The notes under the pieces: model-generated
What the model saw: only the letters and a program-made list of their open reading frames with translations
The model's database searches: none
What the model was told of the DNA's origin: nothing
Shown: in pieces, positions 25,564 through 34,851 of the stretch
How positions within the stretch are numbered: the first letter of the stretch is position 1
Layout of the letters: each line of letters begins with the position of its first letter
Translations under genes and position numbers: made by a program
NCBI GenBank assembly: GCA_028285085.1
Contig: JANQQI010000107.1
Span: forward strand, 1-37,570
DNA from: Saprospiraceae bacterium
GTDB lineage: Bacteria > Bacteroidota > Bacteroidia > Chitinophagales > Saprospiraceae
Length of the DNA: 37,570 nucleotides
Reading direction: 5' to 3'

Positions 25564-26964
25564 TTATCGCCCTAAGGCCTGTGTACACATTTTTTTCAAC
25601 CATTCTTTTTCCGTTAAACCCTCCGCCTGATCCAATGCTTCAATGAGTTGCTGCTGCTTAGATTTACTTTGATAGGGGAGTTCCACGAGTTTGCGCACAA
25701 AGTAGATCAACTGTTCGTAATTGCGCTTCCGATACCCCAGATCTTTATGGCGTTGTAAGTAGACCCGAAGGCTCTCCAGCAAATAATCCAAGGCATCCCA
25801 TTCTTGCTGCTCGTAGTAGATTTTAGCTTGTAAGGTTTTGGTGCCGAGGAGCAAAAAACTCGCTTTGGTATCCACCTGTGCAAGGTGCCGCATGCTTTGA
25901 TCGAGTTGACCGGCGTGGTAGAGCAACAGGCCAAGACTGTAATGTGAGAGCGGCTCCTGAAATACAGATTTAAGCAATGGACTGTTGGCCTCGACAAAAT
26001 ACTCGGCCCATTCGTATTCGCCTAGCTTGGCGGCCAGGGTGACTAAATTGCTGAATGTACTTTCGGGCATCACGCCGTCTTCCAGCAAAAAGCCGGCATC
26101 CAGGCTGAGTCGGTACAGCTCGAAGGCTTCGCGGATGAAGGCGGTCTTCCCGGCATTCAATCGGCGAATACAGTAATTGGTAGCCAGTAGGAAAATATCG
26201 CGCTGTTCGGTGCGCGAGAATTGCGAAGATTGCGCTTTGATGACGTGCCGCAATTTGGTAAACCATTGCTCATTGGCTTGCTCGGTAATGGCTCGATAGC
26301 ACAGATAATAAACCTGTACTGAGCTAATCGCTTGCAGCTCGGGAGAGGCTTCGACTAATTGGAGGATCGCTTCCAAAAGATGGATGTCGTAATGCTCTTC
26401 GTTGATGGTTTGGCGGGCGTGGGCAAGGCAAGCGGTTTTAAGCTTGGCGGTGATGAAATAGTAATCCAGGGTATCGCTTACTTCCTGCAGGTTGGTGCGT
26501 CGCTTTCGATTTTGGCTGGCGATGAAATCGTAATAGATATCTGCGAGTTGGTGTCGTCGTTGCCAGTAGTCGGCATCGCGCAGCGCCGCTTTGGCCAACA
26601 GCTTTTCGGCTGCGACAGCGGTGGATTTGAAGGCCATGGGCTGCTGGCGCTTGCGATAGGCTTGGCTCAGCAGCAGCTTTTGTTGGGGCGCATCACGCTG
26701 CAGGGCTTCCACTGTCAGAAATTGTTCGCCCAGCTTGAGGAGCCTGCTGCACAGCAGATGCCAGTCTTTTTTCGTGAAATGACGCTCCGGGTACACCGCC
26801 GCGAAGCACTCGGCTTCCGTTGGTTTTTCCTTACTTTGTAACCAATACGCCAGCAGGCGACGCACATCCCACCGACGATTAAAATAGTCCGCATCAACAA
26901 ATTCCTGGAATTTTTTGCACTCTACCGGCGATAAATCGTGCAAAAAAGTGTTGAGTTTAGTCAT
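25564..26964 (-). CDS. Hypothetical helical-repeat protein
   Basis: A 466-residue protein without signal peptide or membrane segment. It is almost entirely helical, with many Arg/Gln-rich amphipathic helices in TPR-like pairs (for example YSLGLLLYHAGQLDQSMRHLA and QAKIYYEQQEWDALDYLLESL). The N-terminus (LHDLSPVECKKFQEFVDADYFNRR) looks like a small conserved cap. I know no catalytic motif in it; a scaffold or regulatory protein is likely. The GC content is higher than in neighbouring genes. Its 3' end lies 2 nt from the convergent gene, and the 191-nt region upstream separates it from the divergent FG-GAP gene. Confidence 0.75.
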   Translation of the reverse strand: MTKLNTFLHDLSPVECKKFQEFVDADYFNRRWDVRRLLAYWLQSKEKPTEAECFAAVYPERHFTKKDWHLLCSRLLKLGEQFLTVEALQRDAPQQKLLLSQAYRKRQQPMAFKSTAVAAEKLLAKAALRDADYWQRRHQLADIYYDFIASQNRKRRTNLQEVSDTLDYYFITAKLKTACLAHARQTINEEHYDIHLLEAILQLVEASPELQAISSVQVYYLCYRAITEQANEQWFTKLRHVIKAQSSQFSRTEQRDIFLLATNYCIRRLNAGKTAFIREAFELYRLSLDAGFLLEDGVMPESTFSNLVTLAAKLGEYEWAEYFVEANSPLLKSVFQEPLSHYSLGLLLYHAGQLDQSMRHLAQVDTKASFLLLGTKTLQAKIYYEQQEWDALDYLLESLRVYLQRHKDLGYRKRNYEQLIYFVRKLVELPYQSKSKQQQLIEALDQAEGLTEKEWLKKMCTQALGR

Positions 26965-27082
26965 TTGTGTTTGTAGAATATTTTTATAAAAAACTGAAAA
27001 TTAGAAGTTTAATTTAGTAAATGGTTGTGGAAATATAAAATCTTGTCCTTTTCTAAGACCAATGAAATATAGATTTTCGTAG

Positions 27083-27099
27083 TGTCAAATCAGTTGACA
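27083..27099. repeat. 6-bp inverted repeat in a divergent promoter region
   Basis: TGTCAA (27083-27088) and TTGACA (27094-27099) are inverted around ATCAG, 57 nt before the FG-GAP gene. It could be an operator; the arms are short and chance is possible. Confidence 0.25.
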
Positions 27100-27155
27100 A
27101 TGTGCCAATGATTAAGCCCGCTTTTTTATGAACAACTAGAATATTATTAAGCGAC

Positions 27156-30100
27156 ATGAAACGACAGACAAACTACCCGTTCTCAAAGGCTTTATACTAC
27201 CTCTGCTTCACCTTATGTTTGCTATCTATCAAGTTATCAGCTCAGCAGTTTGGGCCGCCAAATGTTTTAACCCATGCCATCTCCCCTGGAGATTTTGGGG
27301 TGGCTGATTTTGATAATGATGGGGATATGGATGTCATTATGGGGAGTTTTCGAGAAGCATCTTTTCCCGAAAATCGAGTGCTGGCTTGGTACGAAAATAC
27401 AGATGGTACCGGAGAAAATTGGACTGTATATAACTTTGAAAACGATGTTGAAAATTCTGGTGTTGCTCAAATCGTTGTTGGTGACTTCAATGATGATGGG
27501 TGGATGGACTTTGTAACGTGGAGTGGACATCTTACGATTACCTACGACGCGTTTTTGTATACTAATAATGGAACTACCGATACTGTCACTTTTACCAAAA
27601 ACGAGCTTAATATTGGTCACGACTTGGCTGAGGAATTAGAAGCTGGTGATTTAAATGGGGATGGTAAATTAGATTTGGTCATTTCCGGCAGTCGTATCAT
27701 ATATAGGACTATAAACGAAGGAGATAGCAATTTTAGCTTTCTTTTAGAGATTGATGAGTTACCCTTAAGCCAAGGCTATTTCAAAGATATTGAATTAGAC
27801 GATGTTGATGCGGATGGTGATTTGGATATTATTGCTACGGCAAATGTGCTGGGCGATAATGATGATTGGCTCATTGCGGTCTATTGGTATGAAAATCTTT
27901 CTGGCGTTGAAACATTTAGTGCGCCCATTCTGGTGGGAGAACACGCATGTACGGATTGTGGATTCGGAGATGGTGATGGTTTCGACATCGAAACTGCGGA
28001 TTTCAATCAGGATGGCCGCTTGGACGTTTTTGTGAGTTCTGATCCGGCATTAATCTATTATCAGGGAAACAATCAATCGTTTTCAGTCCCCGTTGCTTTG
28101 CAAAGCGGTACGGGATTAGAGGTCTTTACGGAGTATCAAGCCAGAGATATGGACGGGGACAATGACCCGGATCTCGTGCGTATGGGGACCTACGATGGAC
28201 AGTTTTGTTGGTTCCGAAATCTAGATGGCGATGGTGATTTTGAACCTGTTTGTGCTGGTAATATGCGAGATCCGTCTCACAATTATAGTTGGGGTTTTAT
28301 TGCAGATTTGGAAGGCGATGGTGATGTTGATTATTTTTATGAATACGGACCATTTCGGGTTAATGGTATTTTCGTATTCCGGGATGATGAGGGAGATGCT
28401 TCAACTTTTATAAATCCCATTAAAATCTCAGATAACTTAAATGGCAGTTTTCAAGTCATTGATCTAGATTTAGATGAAGACAATGATCTAGATTTGCTCT
28501 ATCTCGCTACCGATGAAGGCAATCTTTATTGGCAGGAAAATCTGGATGGCCTCGGTAATTTTTCCCTACCGAACTTATTGATCTACAATGATCAACTCAA
28601 AGCTTTTGACTTACAAGACTTCGATGGGGACGGTGATTTAGATATTTGTGCTAGTTGGCGTGGTAATGCCGTCGCTGGGGGGAGTGGGATTTTTGTCTAT
28701 GAAAGATTAGATGACACCCTGGCCTTTTTCAAGCAAACAGAACTTAATGCGGAGTCAAATATAAGATACGCGGATATCTACGCTCGAGATTTTGACGCGG
28801 ATGGCGATTTGGATTTGATTTACGAGCACTATTCTCAAAATACCGCCTGGCGAAGAAATCTAGGCAATTGGAACTTCGGACAAGACAGTATATTGGTCCC
28901 CGGAGAGTTAGTTGGACTTGCGAATATCGATGGCAATACATTTCCTGATGTATGTTATGTGGATGGTGATGAAGTACTGCATGTGGTCTTACGTTCGGAG
29001 GGGACCAATGATGTCATCTTAAGCTTGAATCCTGACTACGAGTATTTTTTTACTAAGATTATCGATCTTGACGAAGATGGTGACGAAGATCTAGTCAGTG
29101 TTGATCGAGACACGGATTTATTATTATTTTTTGAAAACGATAATGGCGCTTTTACAGAGCATGTTTTATTTGATGACTTAAGCTCTGGCCTGGCAGATAT
29201 TGCCGATTTTGACGGTGACGGCAAGTTAGATATTATTGGACGGTGGCAGTTATTACGTCAGCAAACCGGACCGACTGATTTTGGGGAATTGGATTTTGAT
29301 ATTTTTAATTTTTCGGGTCGAATCCACCAAATGGCAGATTTTGACACGGATGGGGAGTTAGACTTTTTAATTGCTTTTGAGAATGATGGCCTGCTTTGGC
29401 GTGAAAATCTGATTCCGCTTAATTTCTTAGTAGAAGGGAATGTCTTTCACGATTTGGATGAGGATTGCATCTACGCGGCACCGGATACTTCGCTTTACGG
29501 ATGGATTGTCACCTTTCAAAAAGACAACACCTCTACTTATAGTGTAAGTACTAGTCCACTCGGTAATTATTCTGGCTATCTGCCCGATTCTGGTGAATAC
29601 ACGGTCAATGTGGTTCGGCCAAGTGCTTACTGGCGCAGCTGTGTGGTCGACACCGTATTGGCGATTTACGATACAGCGGCCACTTATGCTGTAAATTTTC
29701 CGGTGCAGGCAGAAATGGACTGTCCCTTGTTGGGGCTAAATTCTGCGGGCACCAATCTAAGGCCTTGCATCGAAGGGGCCGTGACTTTCAGCTACTGCAA
29801 CTACGGCACGGCCCCGGCCGAAAATGCTCAACTCGAAATCCAGCCCGAAACCTGGCTGGAAGTGAACGGTTCGAGTATACCCTGGGCTTCCACCACCGAT
29901 AGCACCTATATTTTTGATCTCGGGGATATTGCTGTTGGCGCCTGCGGTAGTGTGCATTTGTACGTGACCCCAGATTGTGATACCATCGAGGTGGGAGATA
30001 TCGCCTGCGTGGCGGCCTACCTTAGCCCGGATTCCATTTGCTTGCCACAGGATACCCTTTGGGATGGCTCAACGATTGAGGCTAGTGGCTTTTGTACTAA

Positions 30101-31421
30101 CGATAGCATTGTCTTTCAACTGCGGAACATTGGCGAAGGTAACATGGCCGAAGCGCGGTATTTTCGCATCGAATATATTGTGAATGATGATATCGTGATG
30201 CTCATCGATACCGATACCTTCCACCTGGCGGCCGACGAAGAGAAAATCATTAGTTTACCGCCAGGCGGGGCGGAGTTGATCCGCATCGAAGCCGACCAGG
30301 ATGAATTTCACCCGCTGGTGCTGAATGCGACGGCCATGGTCGCCAATTGTGCGCTTCCCGGCGGCCCGGCTTTTCCCGCTGATTTGATTAGCAACTTTCC
30401 GGATGAAGACGGCAATCCTTTCGCCGAATTATACTGCCGGGAAATCACCGGGAGCTACGATCCGAACATCAAGGAAGCCCTTCCCGCGGGTATCGGCGAA
30501 GGCTTCATCGATGCGGATTGGGAACTCGATTATACCATCCATTTTCAAAATACGGGCAACGATACCGCCTTTACGGTCATCATCAAAGATCAAATTTCGG
30601 AGCATCTGGATTTGACCACCCTGCGGATTGGCGCTGCCAGCCATGACTTTGTCTGGGCTTTGAGTTTGGACCGTGAGTTGAGCTTTACCTTCAACAATAT
30701 TCTCCTGCCGGATAGCACGACAAACCAATTGTTGTCACAGGGCTACGTTCAGTTTTCGATTATGCCTAAGGCAGATTTGCCGGTACTGACTCAGATTGAT
30801 AACTACGCGGATATTTATTTCGACTCGAATGCACCTATCACTACGGACATCGTAAGCCGAACGATCCGTAAGCCGATTTTTAGCGAAAGTGCACACTATG
30901 AGGTGTGCAGCGGTGGACTCTTCGACGGTTGGCCCATTGTGCAAGACACGACCATCGTAGATACAACTATGGATGCCAACGGCTGCTATCTATTCTTTAA
31001 TCATCTGACGGCCTTATCGACTACTTTTTGGATCGATACGTTGATTGAGTCTGGAGGGACCTATGCAGGGATAATGATCACGCAGGATACTCTAATTGTG
31101 GAAATGGGAGTTGATGAAAATGAGTGTGAAACGACCACTTATGTTCAAGTATACACCACTACCAATACACATCAAGTAGATGACGCTTTATCTCTGGCGT
31201 TTTTCCCTAATCCCGCTACGGACCAGGTGCATCTCGATTTGCGCGGCTTTGAAACAGAGCAAACGATGACTTATACGATTTTGGATATGAATGGATTACC
31301 ACAGCAAACCGGCAGATTATCAAGCCCTACTGTGGAGGTGAGCGCCTTACCTCCCGGGGTTTATATTTTTGAACTGACGGCGGGCCATCAGCGTGGAATA
31401 GGCAAACTAATATTATACTAA
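27156..31421 (+). CDS. Large FG-GAP/VCBS repeat secreted protein with T9SS sorting tail
   Basis: A 1421-residue exported protein. The signal peptide (YLCFTLCLLSIKLSAQ) is followed by about 14 Asp-rich calcium-binding repeats of the form DFDxDGDLDI between about residues 47 and 735, the FG-GAP/VCBS type that builds a beta-propeller. A short SdrD/CNA-like B-domain (NVFHDLDEDCIYAAPD) sits near 762-830. Residues about 880-1270 are Cys-containing beta-rich domains that end in the Bacteroidota motif SYDPNIKEALP (about 1100) and a DUF11-like segment (ELDYTIHFQNTGNDTAF). The last about 75 residues are a T9SS type A tail (FFPNPATDQVHLDL ... LPPGVYIFELTAG ... GKLILY). It is probably displayed on or released from the cell surface; the ligand is unknown. 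The ATG at 27156 suits the signal peptide. Base composition shifts inside the gene (see findings). Confidence 0.9.
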   Translation: MKRQTNYPFSKALYYLCFTLCLLSIKLSAQQFGPPNVLTHAISPGDFGVADFDNDGDMDVIMGSFREASFPENRVLAWYENTDGTGENWTVYNFENDVENSGVAQIVVGDFNDDGWMDFVTWSGHLTITYDAFLYTNNGTTDTVTFTKNELNIGHDLAEELEAGDLNGDGKLDLVISGSRIIYRTINEGDSNFSFLLEIDELPLSQGYFKDIELDDVDADGDLDIIATANVLGDNDDWLIAVYWYENLSGVETFSAPILVGEHACTDCGFGDGDGFDIETADFNQDGRLDVFVSSDPALIYYQGNNQSFSVPVALQSGTGLEVFTEYQARDMDGDNDPDLVRMGTYDGQFCWFRNLDGDGDFEPVCAGNMRDPSHNYSWGFIADLEGDGDVDYFYEYGPFRVNGIFVFRDDEGDASTFINPIKISDNLNGSFQVIDLDLDEDNDLDLLYLATDEGNLYWQENLDGLGNFSLPNLLIYNDQLKAFDLQDFDGDGDLDICASWRGNAVAGGSGIFVYERLDDTLAFFKQTELNAESNIRYADIYARDFDADGDLDLIYEHYSQNTAWRRNLGNWNFGQDSILVPGELVGLANIDGNTFPDVCYVDGDEVLHVVLRSEGTNDVILSLNPDYEYFFTKIIDLDEDGDEDLVSVDRDTDLLLFFENDNGAFTEHVLFDDLSSGLADIADFDGDGKLDIIGRWQLLRQQTGPTDFGELDFDIFNFSGRIHQMADFDTDGELDFLIAFENDGLLWRENLIPLNFLVEGNVFHDLDEDCIYAAPDTSLYGWIVTFQKDNTSTYSVSTSPLGNYSGYLPDSGEYTVNVVRPSAYWRSCVVDTVLAIYDTAATYAVNFPVQAEMDCPLLGLNSAGTNLRPCIEGAVTFSYCNYGTAPAENAQLEIQPETWLEVNGSSIPWASTTDSTYIFDLGDIAVGACGSVHLYVTPDCDTIEVGDIACVAAYLSPDSICLPQDTLWDGSTIEASGFCTNDSIVFQLRNIGEGNMAEARYFRIEYIVNDDIVMLIDTDTFHLAADEEKIISLPPGGAELIRIEADQDEFHPLVLNATAMVANCALPGGPAFPADLISNFPDEDGNPFAELYCREITGSYDPNIKEALPAGIGEGFIDADWELDYTIHFQNTGNDTAFTVIIKDQISEHLDLTTLRIGAASHDFVWALSLDRELSFTFNNILLPDSTTNQLLSQGYVQFSIMPKADLPVLTQIDNYADIYFDSNAPITTDIVSRTIRKPIFSESAHYEVCSGGLFDGWPIVQDTTIVDTTMDANGCYLFFNHLTALSTTFWIDTLIESGGTYAGIMITQDTLIVEMGVDENECETTTYVQVYTTTNTHQVDDALSLAFFPNPATDQVHLDLRGFETEQTMTYTILDMNGLPQQTGRLSSPTVEVSALPPGVYIFELTAGHQRGIGKLILY

Positions 31422-31625
31422 ATAGGCAAGTGTTGAATAGGAGCTATGGAAACTCCTAAGGCTTGAGGTGCGATGATCATTTTGTGATTGTTGTACCTTT
31501 TTTCGTTTTAAAAAGAACGCTTCAAAGTGCTTTCTCATCTTAGCGATTCGTTTCCCAACGCTAACATTTCTCCATTTTTTCTATTAACTTTTAAAGGCTT
31601 TGGAATCGACCTAATGATACGATAC

Positions 31626-31690
31626 GATGGTCATTTGCCGAAACGCCATCAAAAACAAAGGAGTAGGCCTCACACCAAAAACCTGTAATC
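31626..31690 (+). promoter_or_regulatory. Duplicated leader, copy A
   Basis: The 65 nt before the first paralog are about 80% identical to the 64 nt before the second, including GATGG...CCATC arms, GGAGTAGGC and CACACCAAAA. The region up to 31625 (from 31422) otherwise holds only AT-rich sequence and a weak TAGGAG/CTCCTA inverted repeat at 31438-31458. Confidence 0.55.
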
Positions 31691-32188
31691 ATGAGAAACA
31701 TCAAATTCTCTATCGCCATGACCTTGGCGGTACTCTCCTTTTTTGCCTTCCGTTGGTCCACCATGCCTAATTATGACGGTGTCCTCGATGCGGTCTCCGC
31801 CGCTGAGTTTCAATTCAAGACCAGCTCCGACGCTTTGAAAGACCAAATCCGACAATTCTACCACAACGATTTTGATCGGATAGATCGAGTTGATGTGCAC
31901 TGGGGTGCAGAACAATCCAGTTTTTACTACGCCGTCTACGGTCAAAAAGACCAGGCCATCGTTCATCGTTTAATCCTCGTGTCGGACGCCATGGTTGCCA
32001 AGCAAAGCTTCCCGACCCGCGCTCAAATGGGCATTAGCGAAGAAGCCATGTTTATCCCTTGCTACTGGAATCGCGCCCCCGGTACGATCTTCTTCAAATG
32101 TACAGTCGAAGAGAATCGCATTGAGTGCGGTGTCAGTCCATCGGGTGGGTTATGCCTGCAGACGGGCGGTATCCCTGTACTGGACTAA
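31691..32188 (+). CDS. Small exported protein, paralog A
   Basis: A 165-residue protein I do not recognise. It has an N-terminal hydrophobic segment (FSIAMTLAVLSFFAFRW) acting as signal or anchor. The soluble part shares about half its residues with the next gene, including FQFKTSSDALK, the RIDRVDVHWG motif, SFPTRAQMG, and four cysteines in the pattern C(F/Y)WN ... KCTV ... CGVSPSGGLC. The conserved cysteines suggest disulfides or metal binding in the periplasm. It starts from a duplicated leader and has no recognised partner nearby. Confidence 0.75.
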   Translation: MRNIKFSIAMTLAVLSFFAFRWSTMPNYDGVLDAVSAAEFQFKTSSDALKDQIRQFYHNDFDRIDRVDVHWGAEQSSFYYAVYGQKDQAIVHRLILVSDAMVAKQSFPTRAQMGISEEAMFIPCYWNRAPGTIFFKCTVEENRIECGVSPSGGLCLQTGGIPVLD

Positions 32189-32217
32189 TTGAAGGATCTT
32201 TTCCGCTGCTCTCATTC

Positions 32218-32281
32218 GATGGTCATTGCCGAAACGCCATCTAAAATACAGGAGTAGGCGCACACCAAAACCCCTTATATC
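32218..32281 (+). promoter_or_regulatory. Duplicated leader, copy B
   Basis: The second copy of the leader precedes the paralog at 32282. The intergenic gap from 32189 holds nothing else apart from a short spacer. The coding sequences are much more diverged than the leaders, which points to regulatory constraint. Confidence 0.55.
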
Positions 32282-32788
32282 ATGCGAAACAGTATCCTCG
32301 CACTCGTGGTCGTCCTGACCGTCCTAAACCTTTTTGCTTTTAACTGGACCACAACGCCCGACTATTCCGGCTTGTTGGACGAACACTCCGCTACGGAATA
32401 TCAATTTACCACTTCATCTGATGTGTTAAAAGCTAGATTAATTGATTTTTACCCCACAGATTTTGATCAGATCGATCAGGTGGATGTGCACTGGGGAACC
32501 GAAGAGTGGGGCTATTATTACACTGTTTATGGTCTAAAGAATGGCGTAGAAAATGTACAAATGATTTTAGTCTCCGAGGAGATGGTACGCCAGCAAACTT
32601 TTCCGACCCGTGCTCAATTGGGATTGGAGCAAGATGCATTTATCATTGACTGCTTCTGGAACAAAGAAGTGGATGAGGAGGGCAATACGGTACGGAAATG
32701 TACGGTCGATAACAATCGCAAAAAATGTGGCGTGAGTCCATCGGGAGGCTTATGCGTCATTTTGGAAGAGGTGCCAATTCTGGATTAA
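32282..32788 (+). CDS. Small exported protein, paralog B
   Basis: A 168-residue paralog of the gene before. It has an N-terminal hydrophobic segment (ILALVVVLTVLNLFAFNW), then YQFTTSSDVLK, DQIDQVDVHWG, TFPTRAQLG and the same four cysteines, ending CGVSPSGGLC and VPILD. A short insertion (VDEEGNTV) between the first two cysteines distinguishes it from copy A. It is likely the product of a tandem duplication that included the leader. Function is unknown; location is probably periplasmic or membrane-anchored. Confidence 0.75.
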   Translation: MRNSILALVVVLTVLNLFAFNWTTTPDYSGLLDEHSATEYQFTTSSDVLKARLIDFYPTDFDQIDQVDVHWGTEEWGYYYTVYGLKNGVENVQMILVSEEMVRQQTFPTRAQLGLEQDAFIIDCFWNKEVDEEGNTVRKCTVDNNRKKCGVSPSGGLCVILEEVPILD

Positions 32789-32818
32789 TGTAATTATTGC
32801 TGCATTAACCAATTTGAT

Positions 32819-32854
32819 GGCCTCCCAAATCTTCAACTGAAGACTTGGGAGGCC
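32819..32854. terminator. Bidirectional terminator hairpin
   Basis: GGCCTCCCAAATCTTCA (32819-32835) and TGAAGACTTGGGAGGCC (32838-32854) pair over 17 bp with one mismatch and a 2-nt loop, between the convergent genes ending at 32788 and 32861. The stem is GC-rich at its base and T-rich sequence follows on the plus strand. Confidence 0.75.
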
Positions 32855-32860
32855 TTGTTG

Positions 32861-34672
32861 TTACATCTTTTCCAGCATCCGTTTAGCATTTTCATTATTG
32901 GGATCTAACTCCAGTGATTTTTTATAATGCTTGATAGATTCTTCCTTCATGCCTTTTGCTAAGTACCCTTCTCCTAAACTATCGTGCACATTGGAATTTT
33001 CGGGATAGAGCGCCACGTTGAGCTTGAATGTTGCCAAAGCAGCATCTAGTTCTTGAGCCCTCAAAAACTGATAACCTTGTTCGTTAATCATCCCGGCCCG
33101 ACGGTCGTCGGACACTGGTAGCGCCTCGTAAATAACCTGGGCCTTAGCGATGTCTCCCTGTCTGATCCAATCTGCAGGTAAGGTTGGATCTGGATTGATT
33201 TTTTGAAAAAAAACAATTTCTTCTTTGGTATCGAATTCTGGTACCCAGACAAAACCTGTTCCATCGGTCTTTAATTTAAATAACATATTGAAATCTTCAG
33301 CGCCGAATAGGTTTTGACCGAGTGGATATAACTTTGGTTCTACCTGTCCTGCGAATGAAGGAATATATAAATGATCGTCTTTGAGTTCGACACTTATAAC
33401 TTGATTGAAAGGAGAGAAATATAAACCGATCATTCCTTCTTTTGTCTGTTGATCGAGCGGTATTTCTCTCTTGAGGAAAGGATTAGGCCGCCTCCACCCG
33501 TGGGATTCAATAATACTGTTACGAAGTTTATCTAAAATTGGTATACGGATGCCATTAGGACCATTACCGAAAAATGCAATACCGTGACCATCTTCCATCG
33601 TGCCATAAACGTGTCCACCGGTACCAGTGTTAGCCCCACCGTGAGAAAACCAGCCCCGGTTGCCTGCGCGATGGAGACGATCCCAGCCTAACCCCCATCC
33701 GCCTACAACTTTGTAAGTAATAATTTCCGTTACACGTTTGGCAACGGCGGTGGAAATGACCGGACCGGGTTCTCCTTTCAGGGCTTTCTGAATTTCTATG
33801 GCTAAGCGTGCCATATCAGTAGGGGTGCTCCACATGGCGGAAGCGGCAGTTTGCGGACAGATTGGAATGCCTGTACGGATAACTTCGCCTTGGTTATTGT
33901 GTGCTTTGGCGACGTTTTTTAAAAAACGTGGATCGCCGTGCTGGTACATTGTGGTATGCTCTAGTTTTAAAGGACCAAATAAATAAATCTGTGCTAACTC
34001 CGCCAGACTTTTTCCTAATTGATCTTCAAGGGCCATCTGGGCAATAGTATAACCACCACCACTATATTGCCAATTCGTACCTGGCTTAAACTGAACCTCA
34101 ATGGGAGCATCATAGCTAGGAAGTTTTCCTTGAACACTTTCTAAGATCGTCGGAACTTTATCTCCTTCGTAAAAATCAGTAAAGCCATGTTGACTCGTCC
34201 CCGCGGTATGACTCAGTATATGCTTGATAGTAACGGGACCGGTCTGCGTGAACTCATTTTCTGGTAAGTGCCATCGCTTGAGATAGTTATTAACGGGCTG
34301 ATCGATATCGAATAACCCCTTTTCCTCTAAAATGGCCATCAGTGTAGCTGTAATTGCTTTACTAATTGATGCAGTAGAAAACGCGGTTTGTTCGTCAATG
34401 AGATCGTTAGTTCCCATTTCTTTTACGCCCCAGGTTTTACTCCAGATAATCTGGTAATCTTCAAACACCACGACACTCAATCCAGGCAGGCCATATTGTG
34501 CCATAGCCATTTCAACCGTCAGGTCTGAGCCATCATCTGCTTTTAATTGGGAGATGGCTTCTTGCATTTTGTTGGGCTGTGCGGATAAACAGGACGCAAT
34601 AAATGCTAAATAAATCAAAAGAAAAAAGTAATAATGATTTTTTAGTCTGTTCATAATTTTATGTTCGTTCAA
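32861..34672 (-). CDS. Serine hydrolase (beta-lactamase fold) with C-terminal TPR
   Basis: A 603-residue protein with a signal peptide (FFLLIYLAFIASCLSAQ). The ATG at 34654 (MNRLKNHYYFF) is an alternative start that leaves a typical signal. The PF00144 domain spans about residues 50-400: SISK (Ser102-Lys105), YSG at 203-205 where others have Y-x-N, and HGG at 344-346. About residues 415-490 form a beta-rich domain, and the last about 105 carry TPR-like helices (MINEQGYQFLRAQELDAALATF; EGYLAKGMKEESIKHYKKSL). TPR tails usually bind partner proteins. It is a distant cousin of the protein at 4949. It stands alone, divergent from the second LytS operon. Confidence 0.88.
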   Translation of the reverse strand: MNEHKIMNRLKNHYYFFLLIYLAFIASCLSAQPNKMQEAISQLKADDGSDLTVEMAMAQYGLPGLSVVVFEDYQIIWSKTWGVKEMGTNDLIDEQTAFSTASISKAITATLMAILEEKGLFDIDQPVNNYLKRWHLPENEFTQTGPVTIKHILSHTAGTSQHGFTDFYEGDKVPTILESVQGKLPSYDAPIEVQFKPGTNWQYSGGGYTIAQMALEDQLGKSLAELAQIYLFGPLKLEHTTMYQHGDPRFLKNVAKAHNNQGEVIRTGIPICPQTAASAMWSTPTDMARLAIEIQKALKGEPGPVISTAVAKRVTEIITYKVVGGWGLGWDRLHRAGNRGWFSHGGANTGTGGHVYGTMEDGHGIAFFGNGPNGIRIPILDKLRNSIIESHGWRRPNPFLKREIPLDQQTKEGMIGLYFSPFNQVISVELKDDHLYIPSFAGQVEPKLYPLGQNLFGAEDFNMLFKLKTDGTGFVWVPEFDTKEEIVFFQKINPDPTLPADWIRQGDIAKAQVIYEALPVSDDRRAGMINEQGYQFLRAQELDAALATFKLNVALYPENSNVHDSLGEGYLAKGMKEESIKHYKKSLELDPNNENAKRMLEKM

Positions 34673-34823
34673 ATGAAAGGTTTAGAAATAAAGAATGGAG
34701 TAATTGCACAACCTCATTGGGCATCTGATACAATGTTATCACATTATGTTACGAGTGTAAACGTAAAACCCTTCAACTGCTCTCAGGGCTTGCCAACTGC
34801 ACTTTTACTACTTCATTAAGCTG

Positions 34824-34831
34824 TACCTTTG
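34824..34831 (+). promoter_or_regulatory. Candidate -7 element TACCTTTG before the second LytS gene
   Basis: TACCTTTG fits TAnnTTTG and lies 20 nt before the ATG at 34852. No TTG at standard spacing was found; a TTG at 34790 is too far. Confidence 0.4.
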
Positions 34832-34851
34832 GGTAGGAAAATTGCTGTTTC

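Noticed and set aside
27300-29380. DNA tandem repeats in the FG-GAP gene
   Set aside because: The similarity is at the protein motif level (DFDxDGDLD); the nucleotide copies are diverged and not a repeat array.
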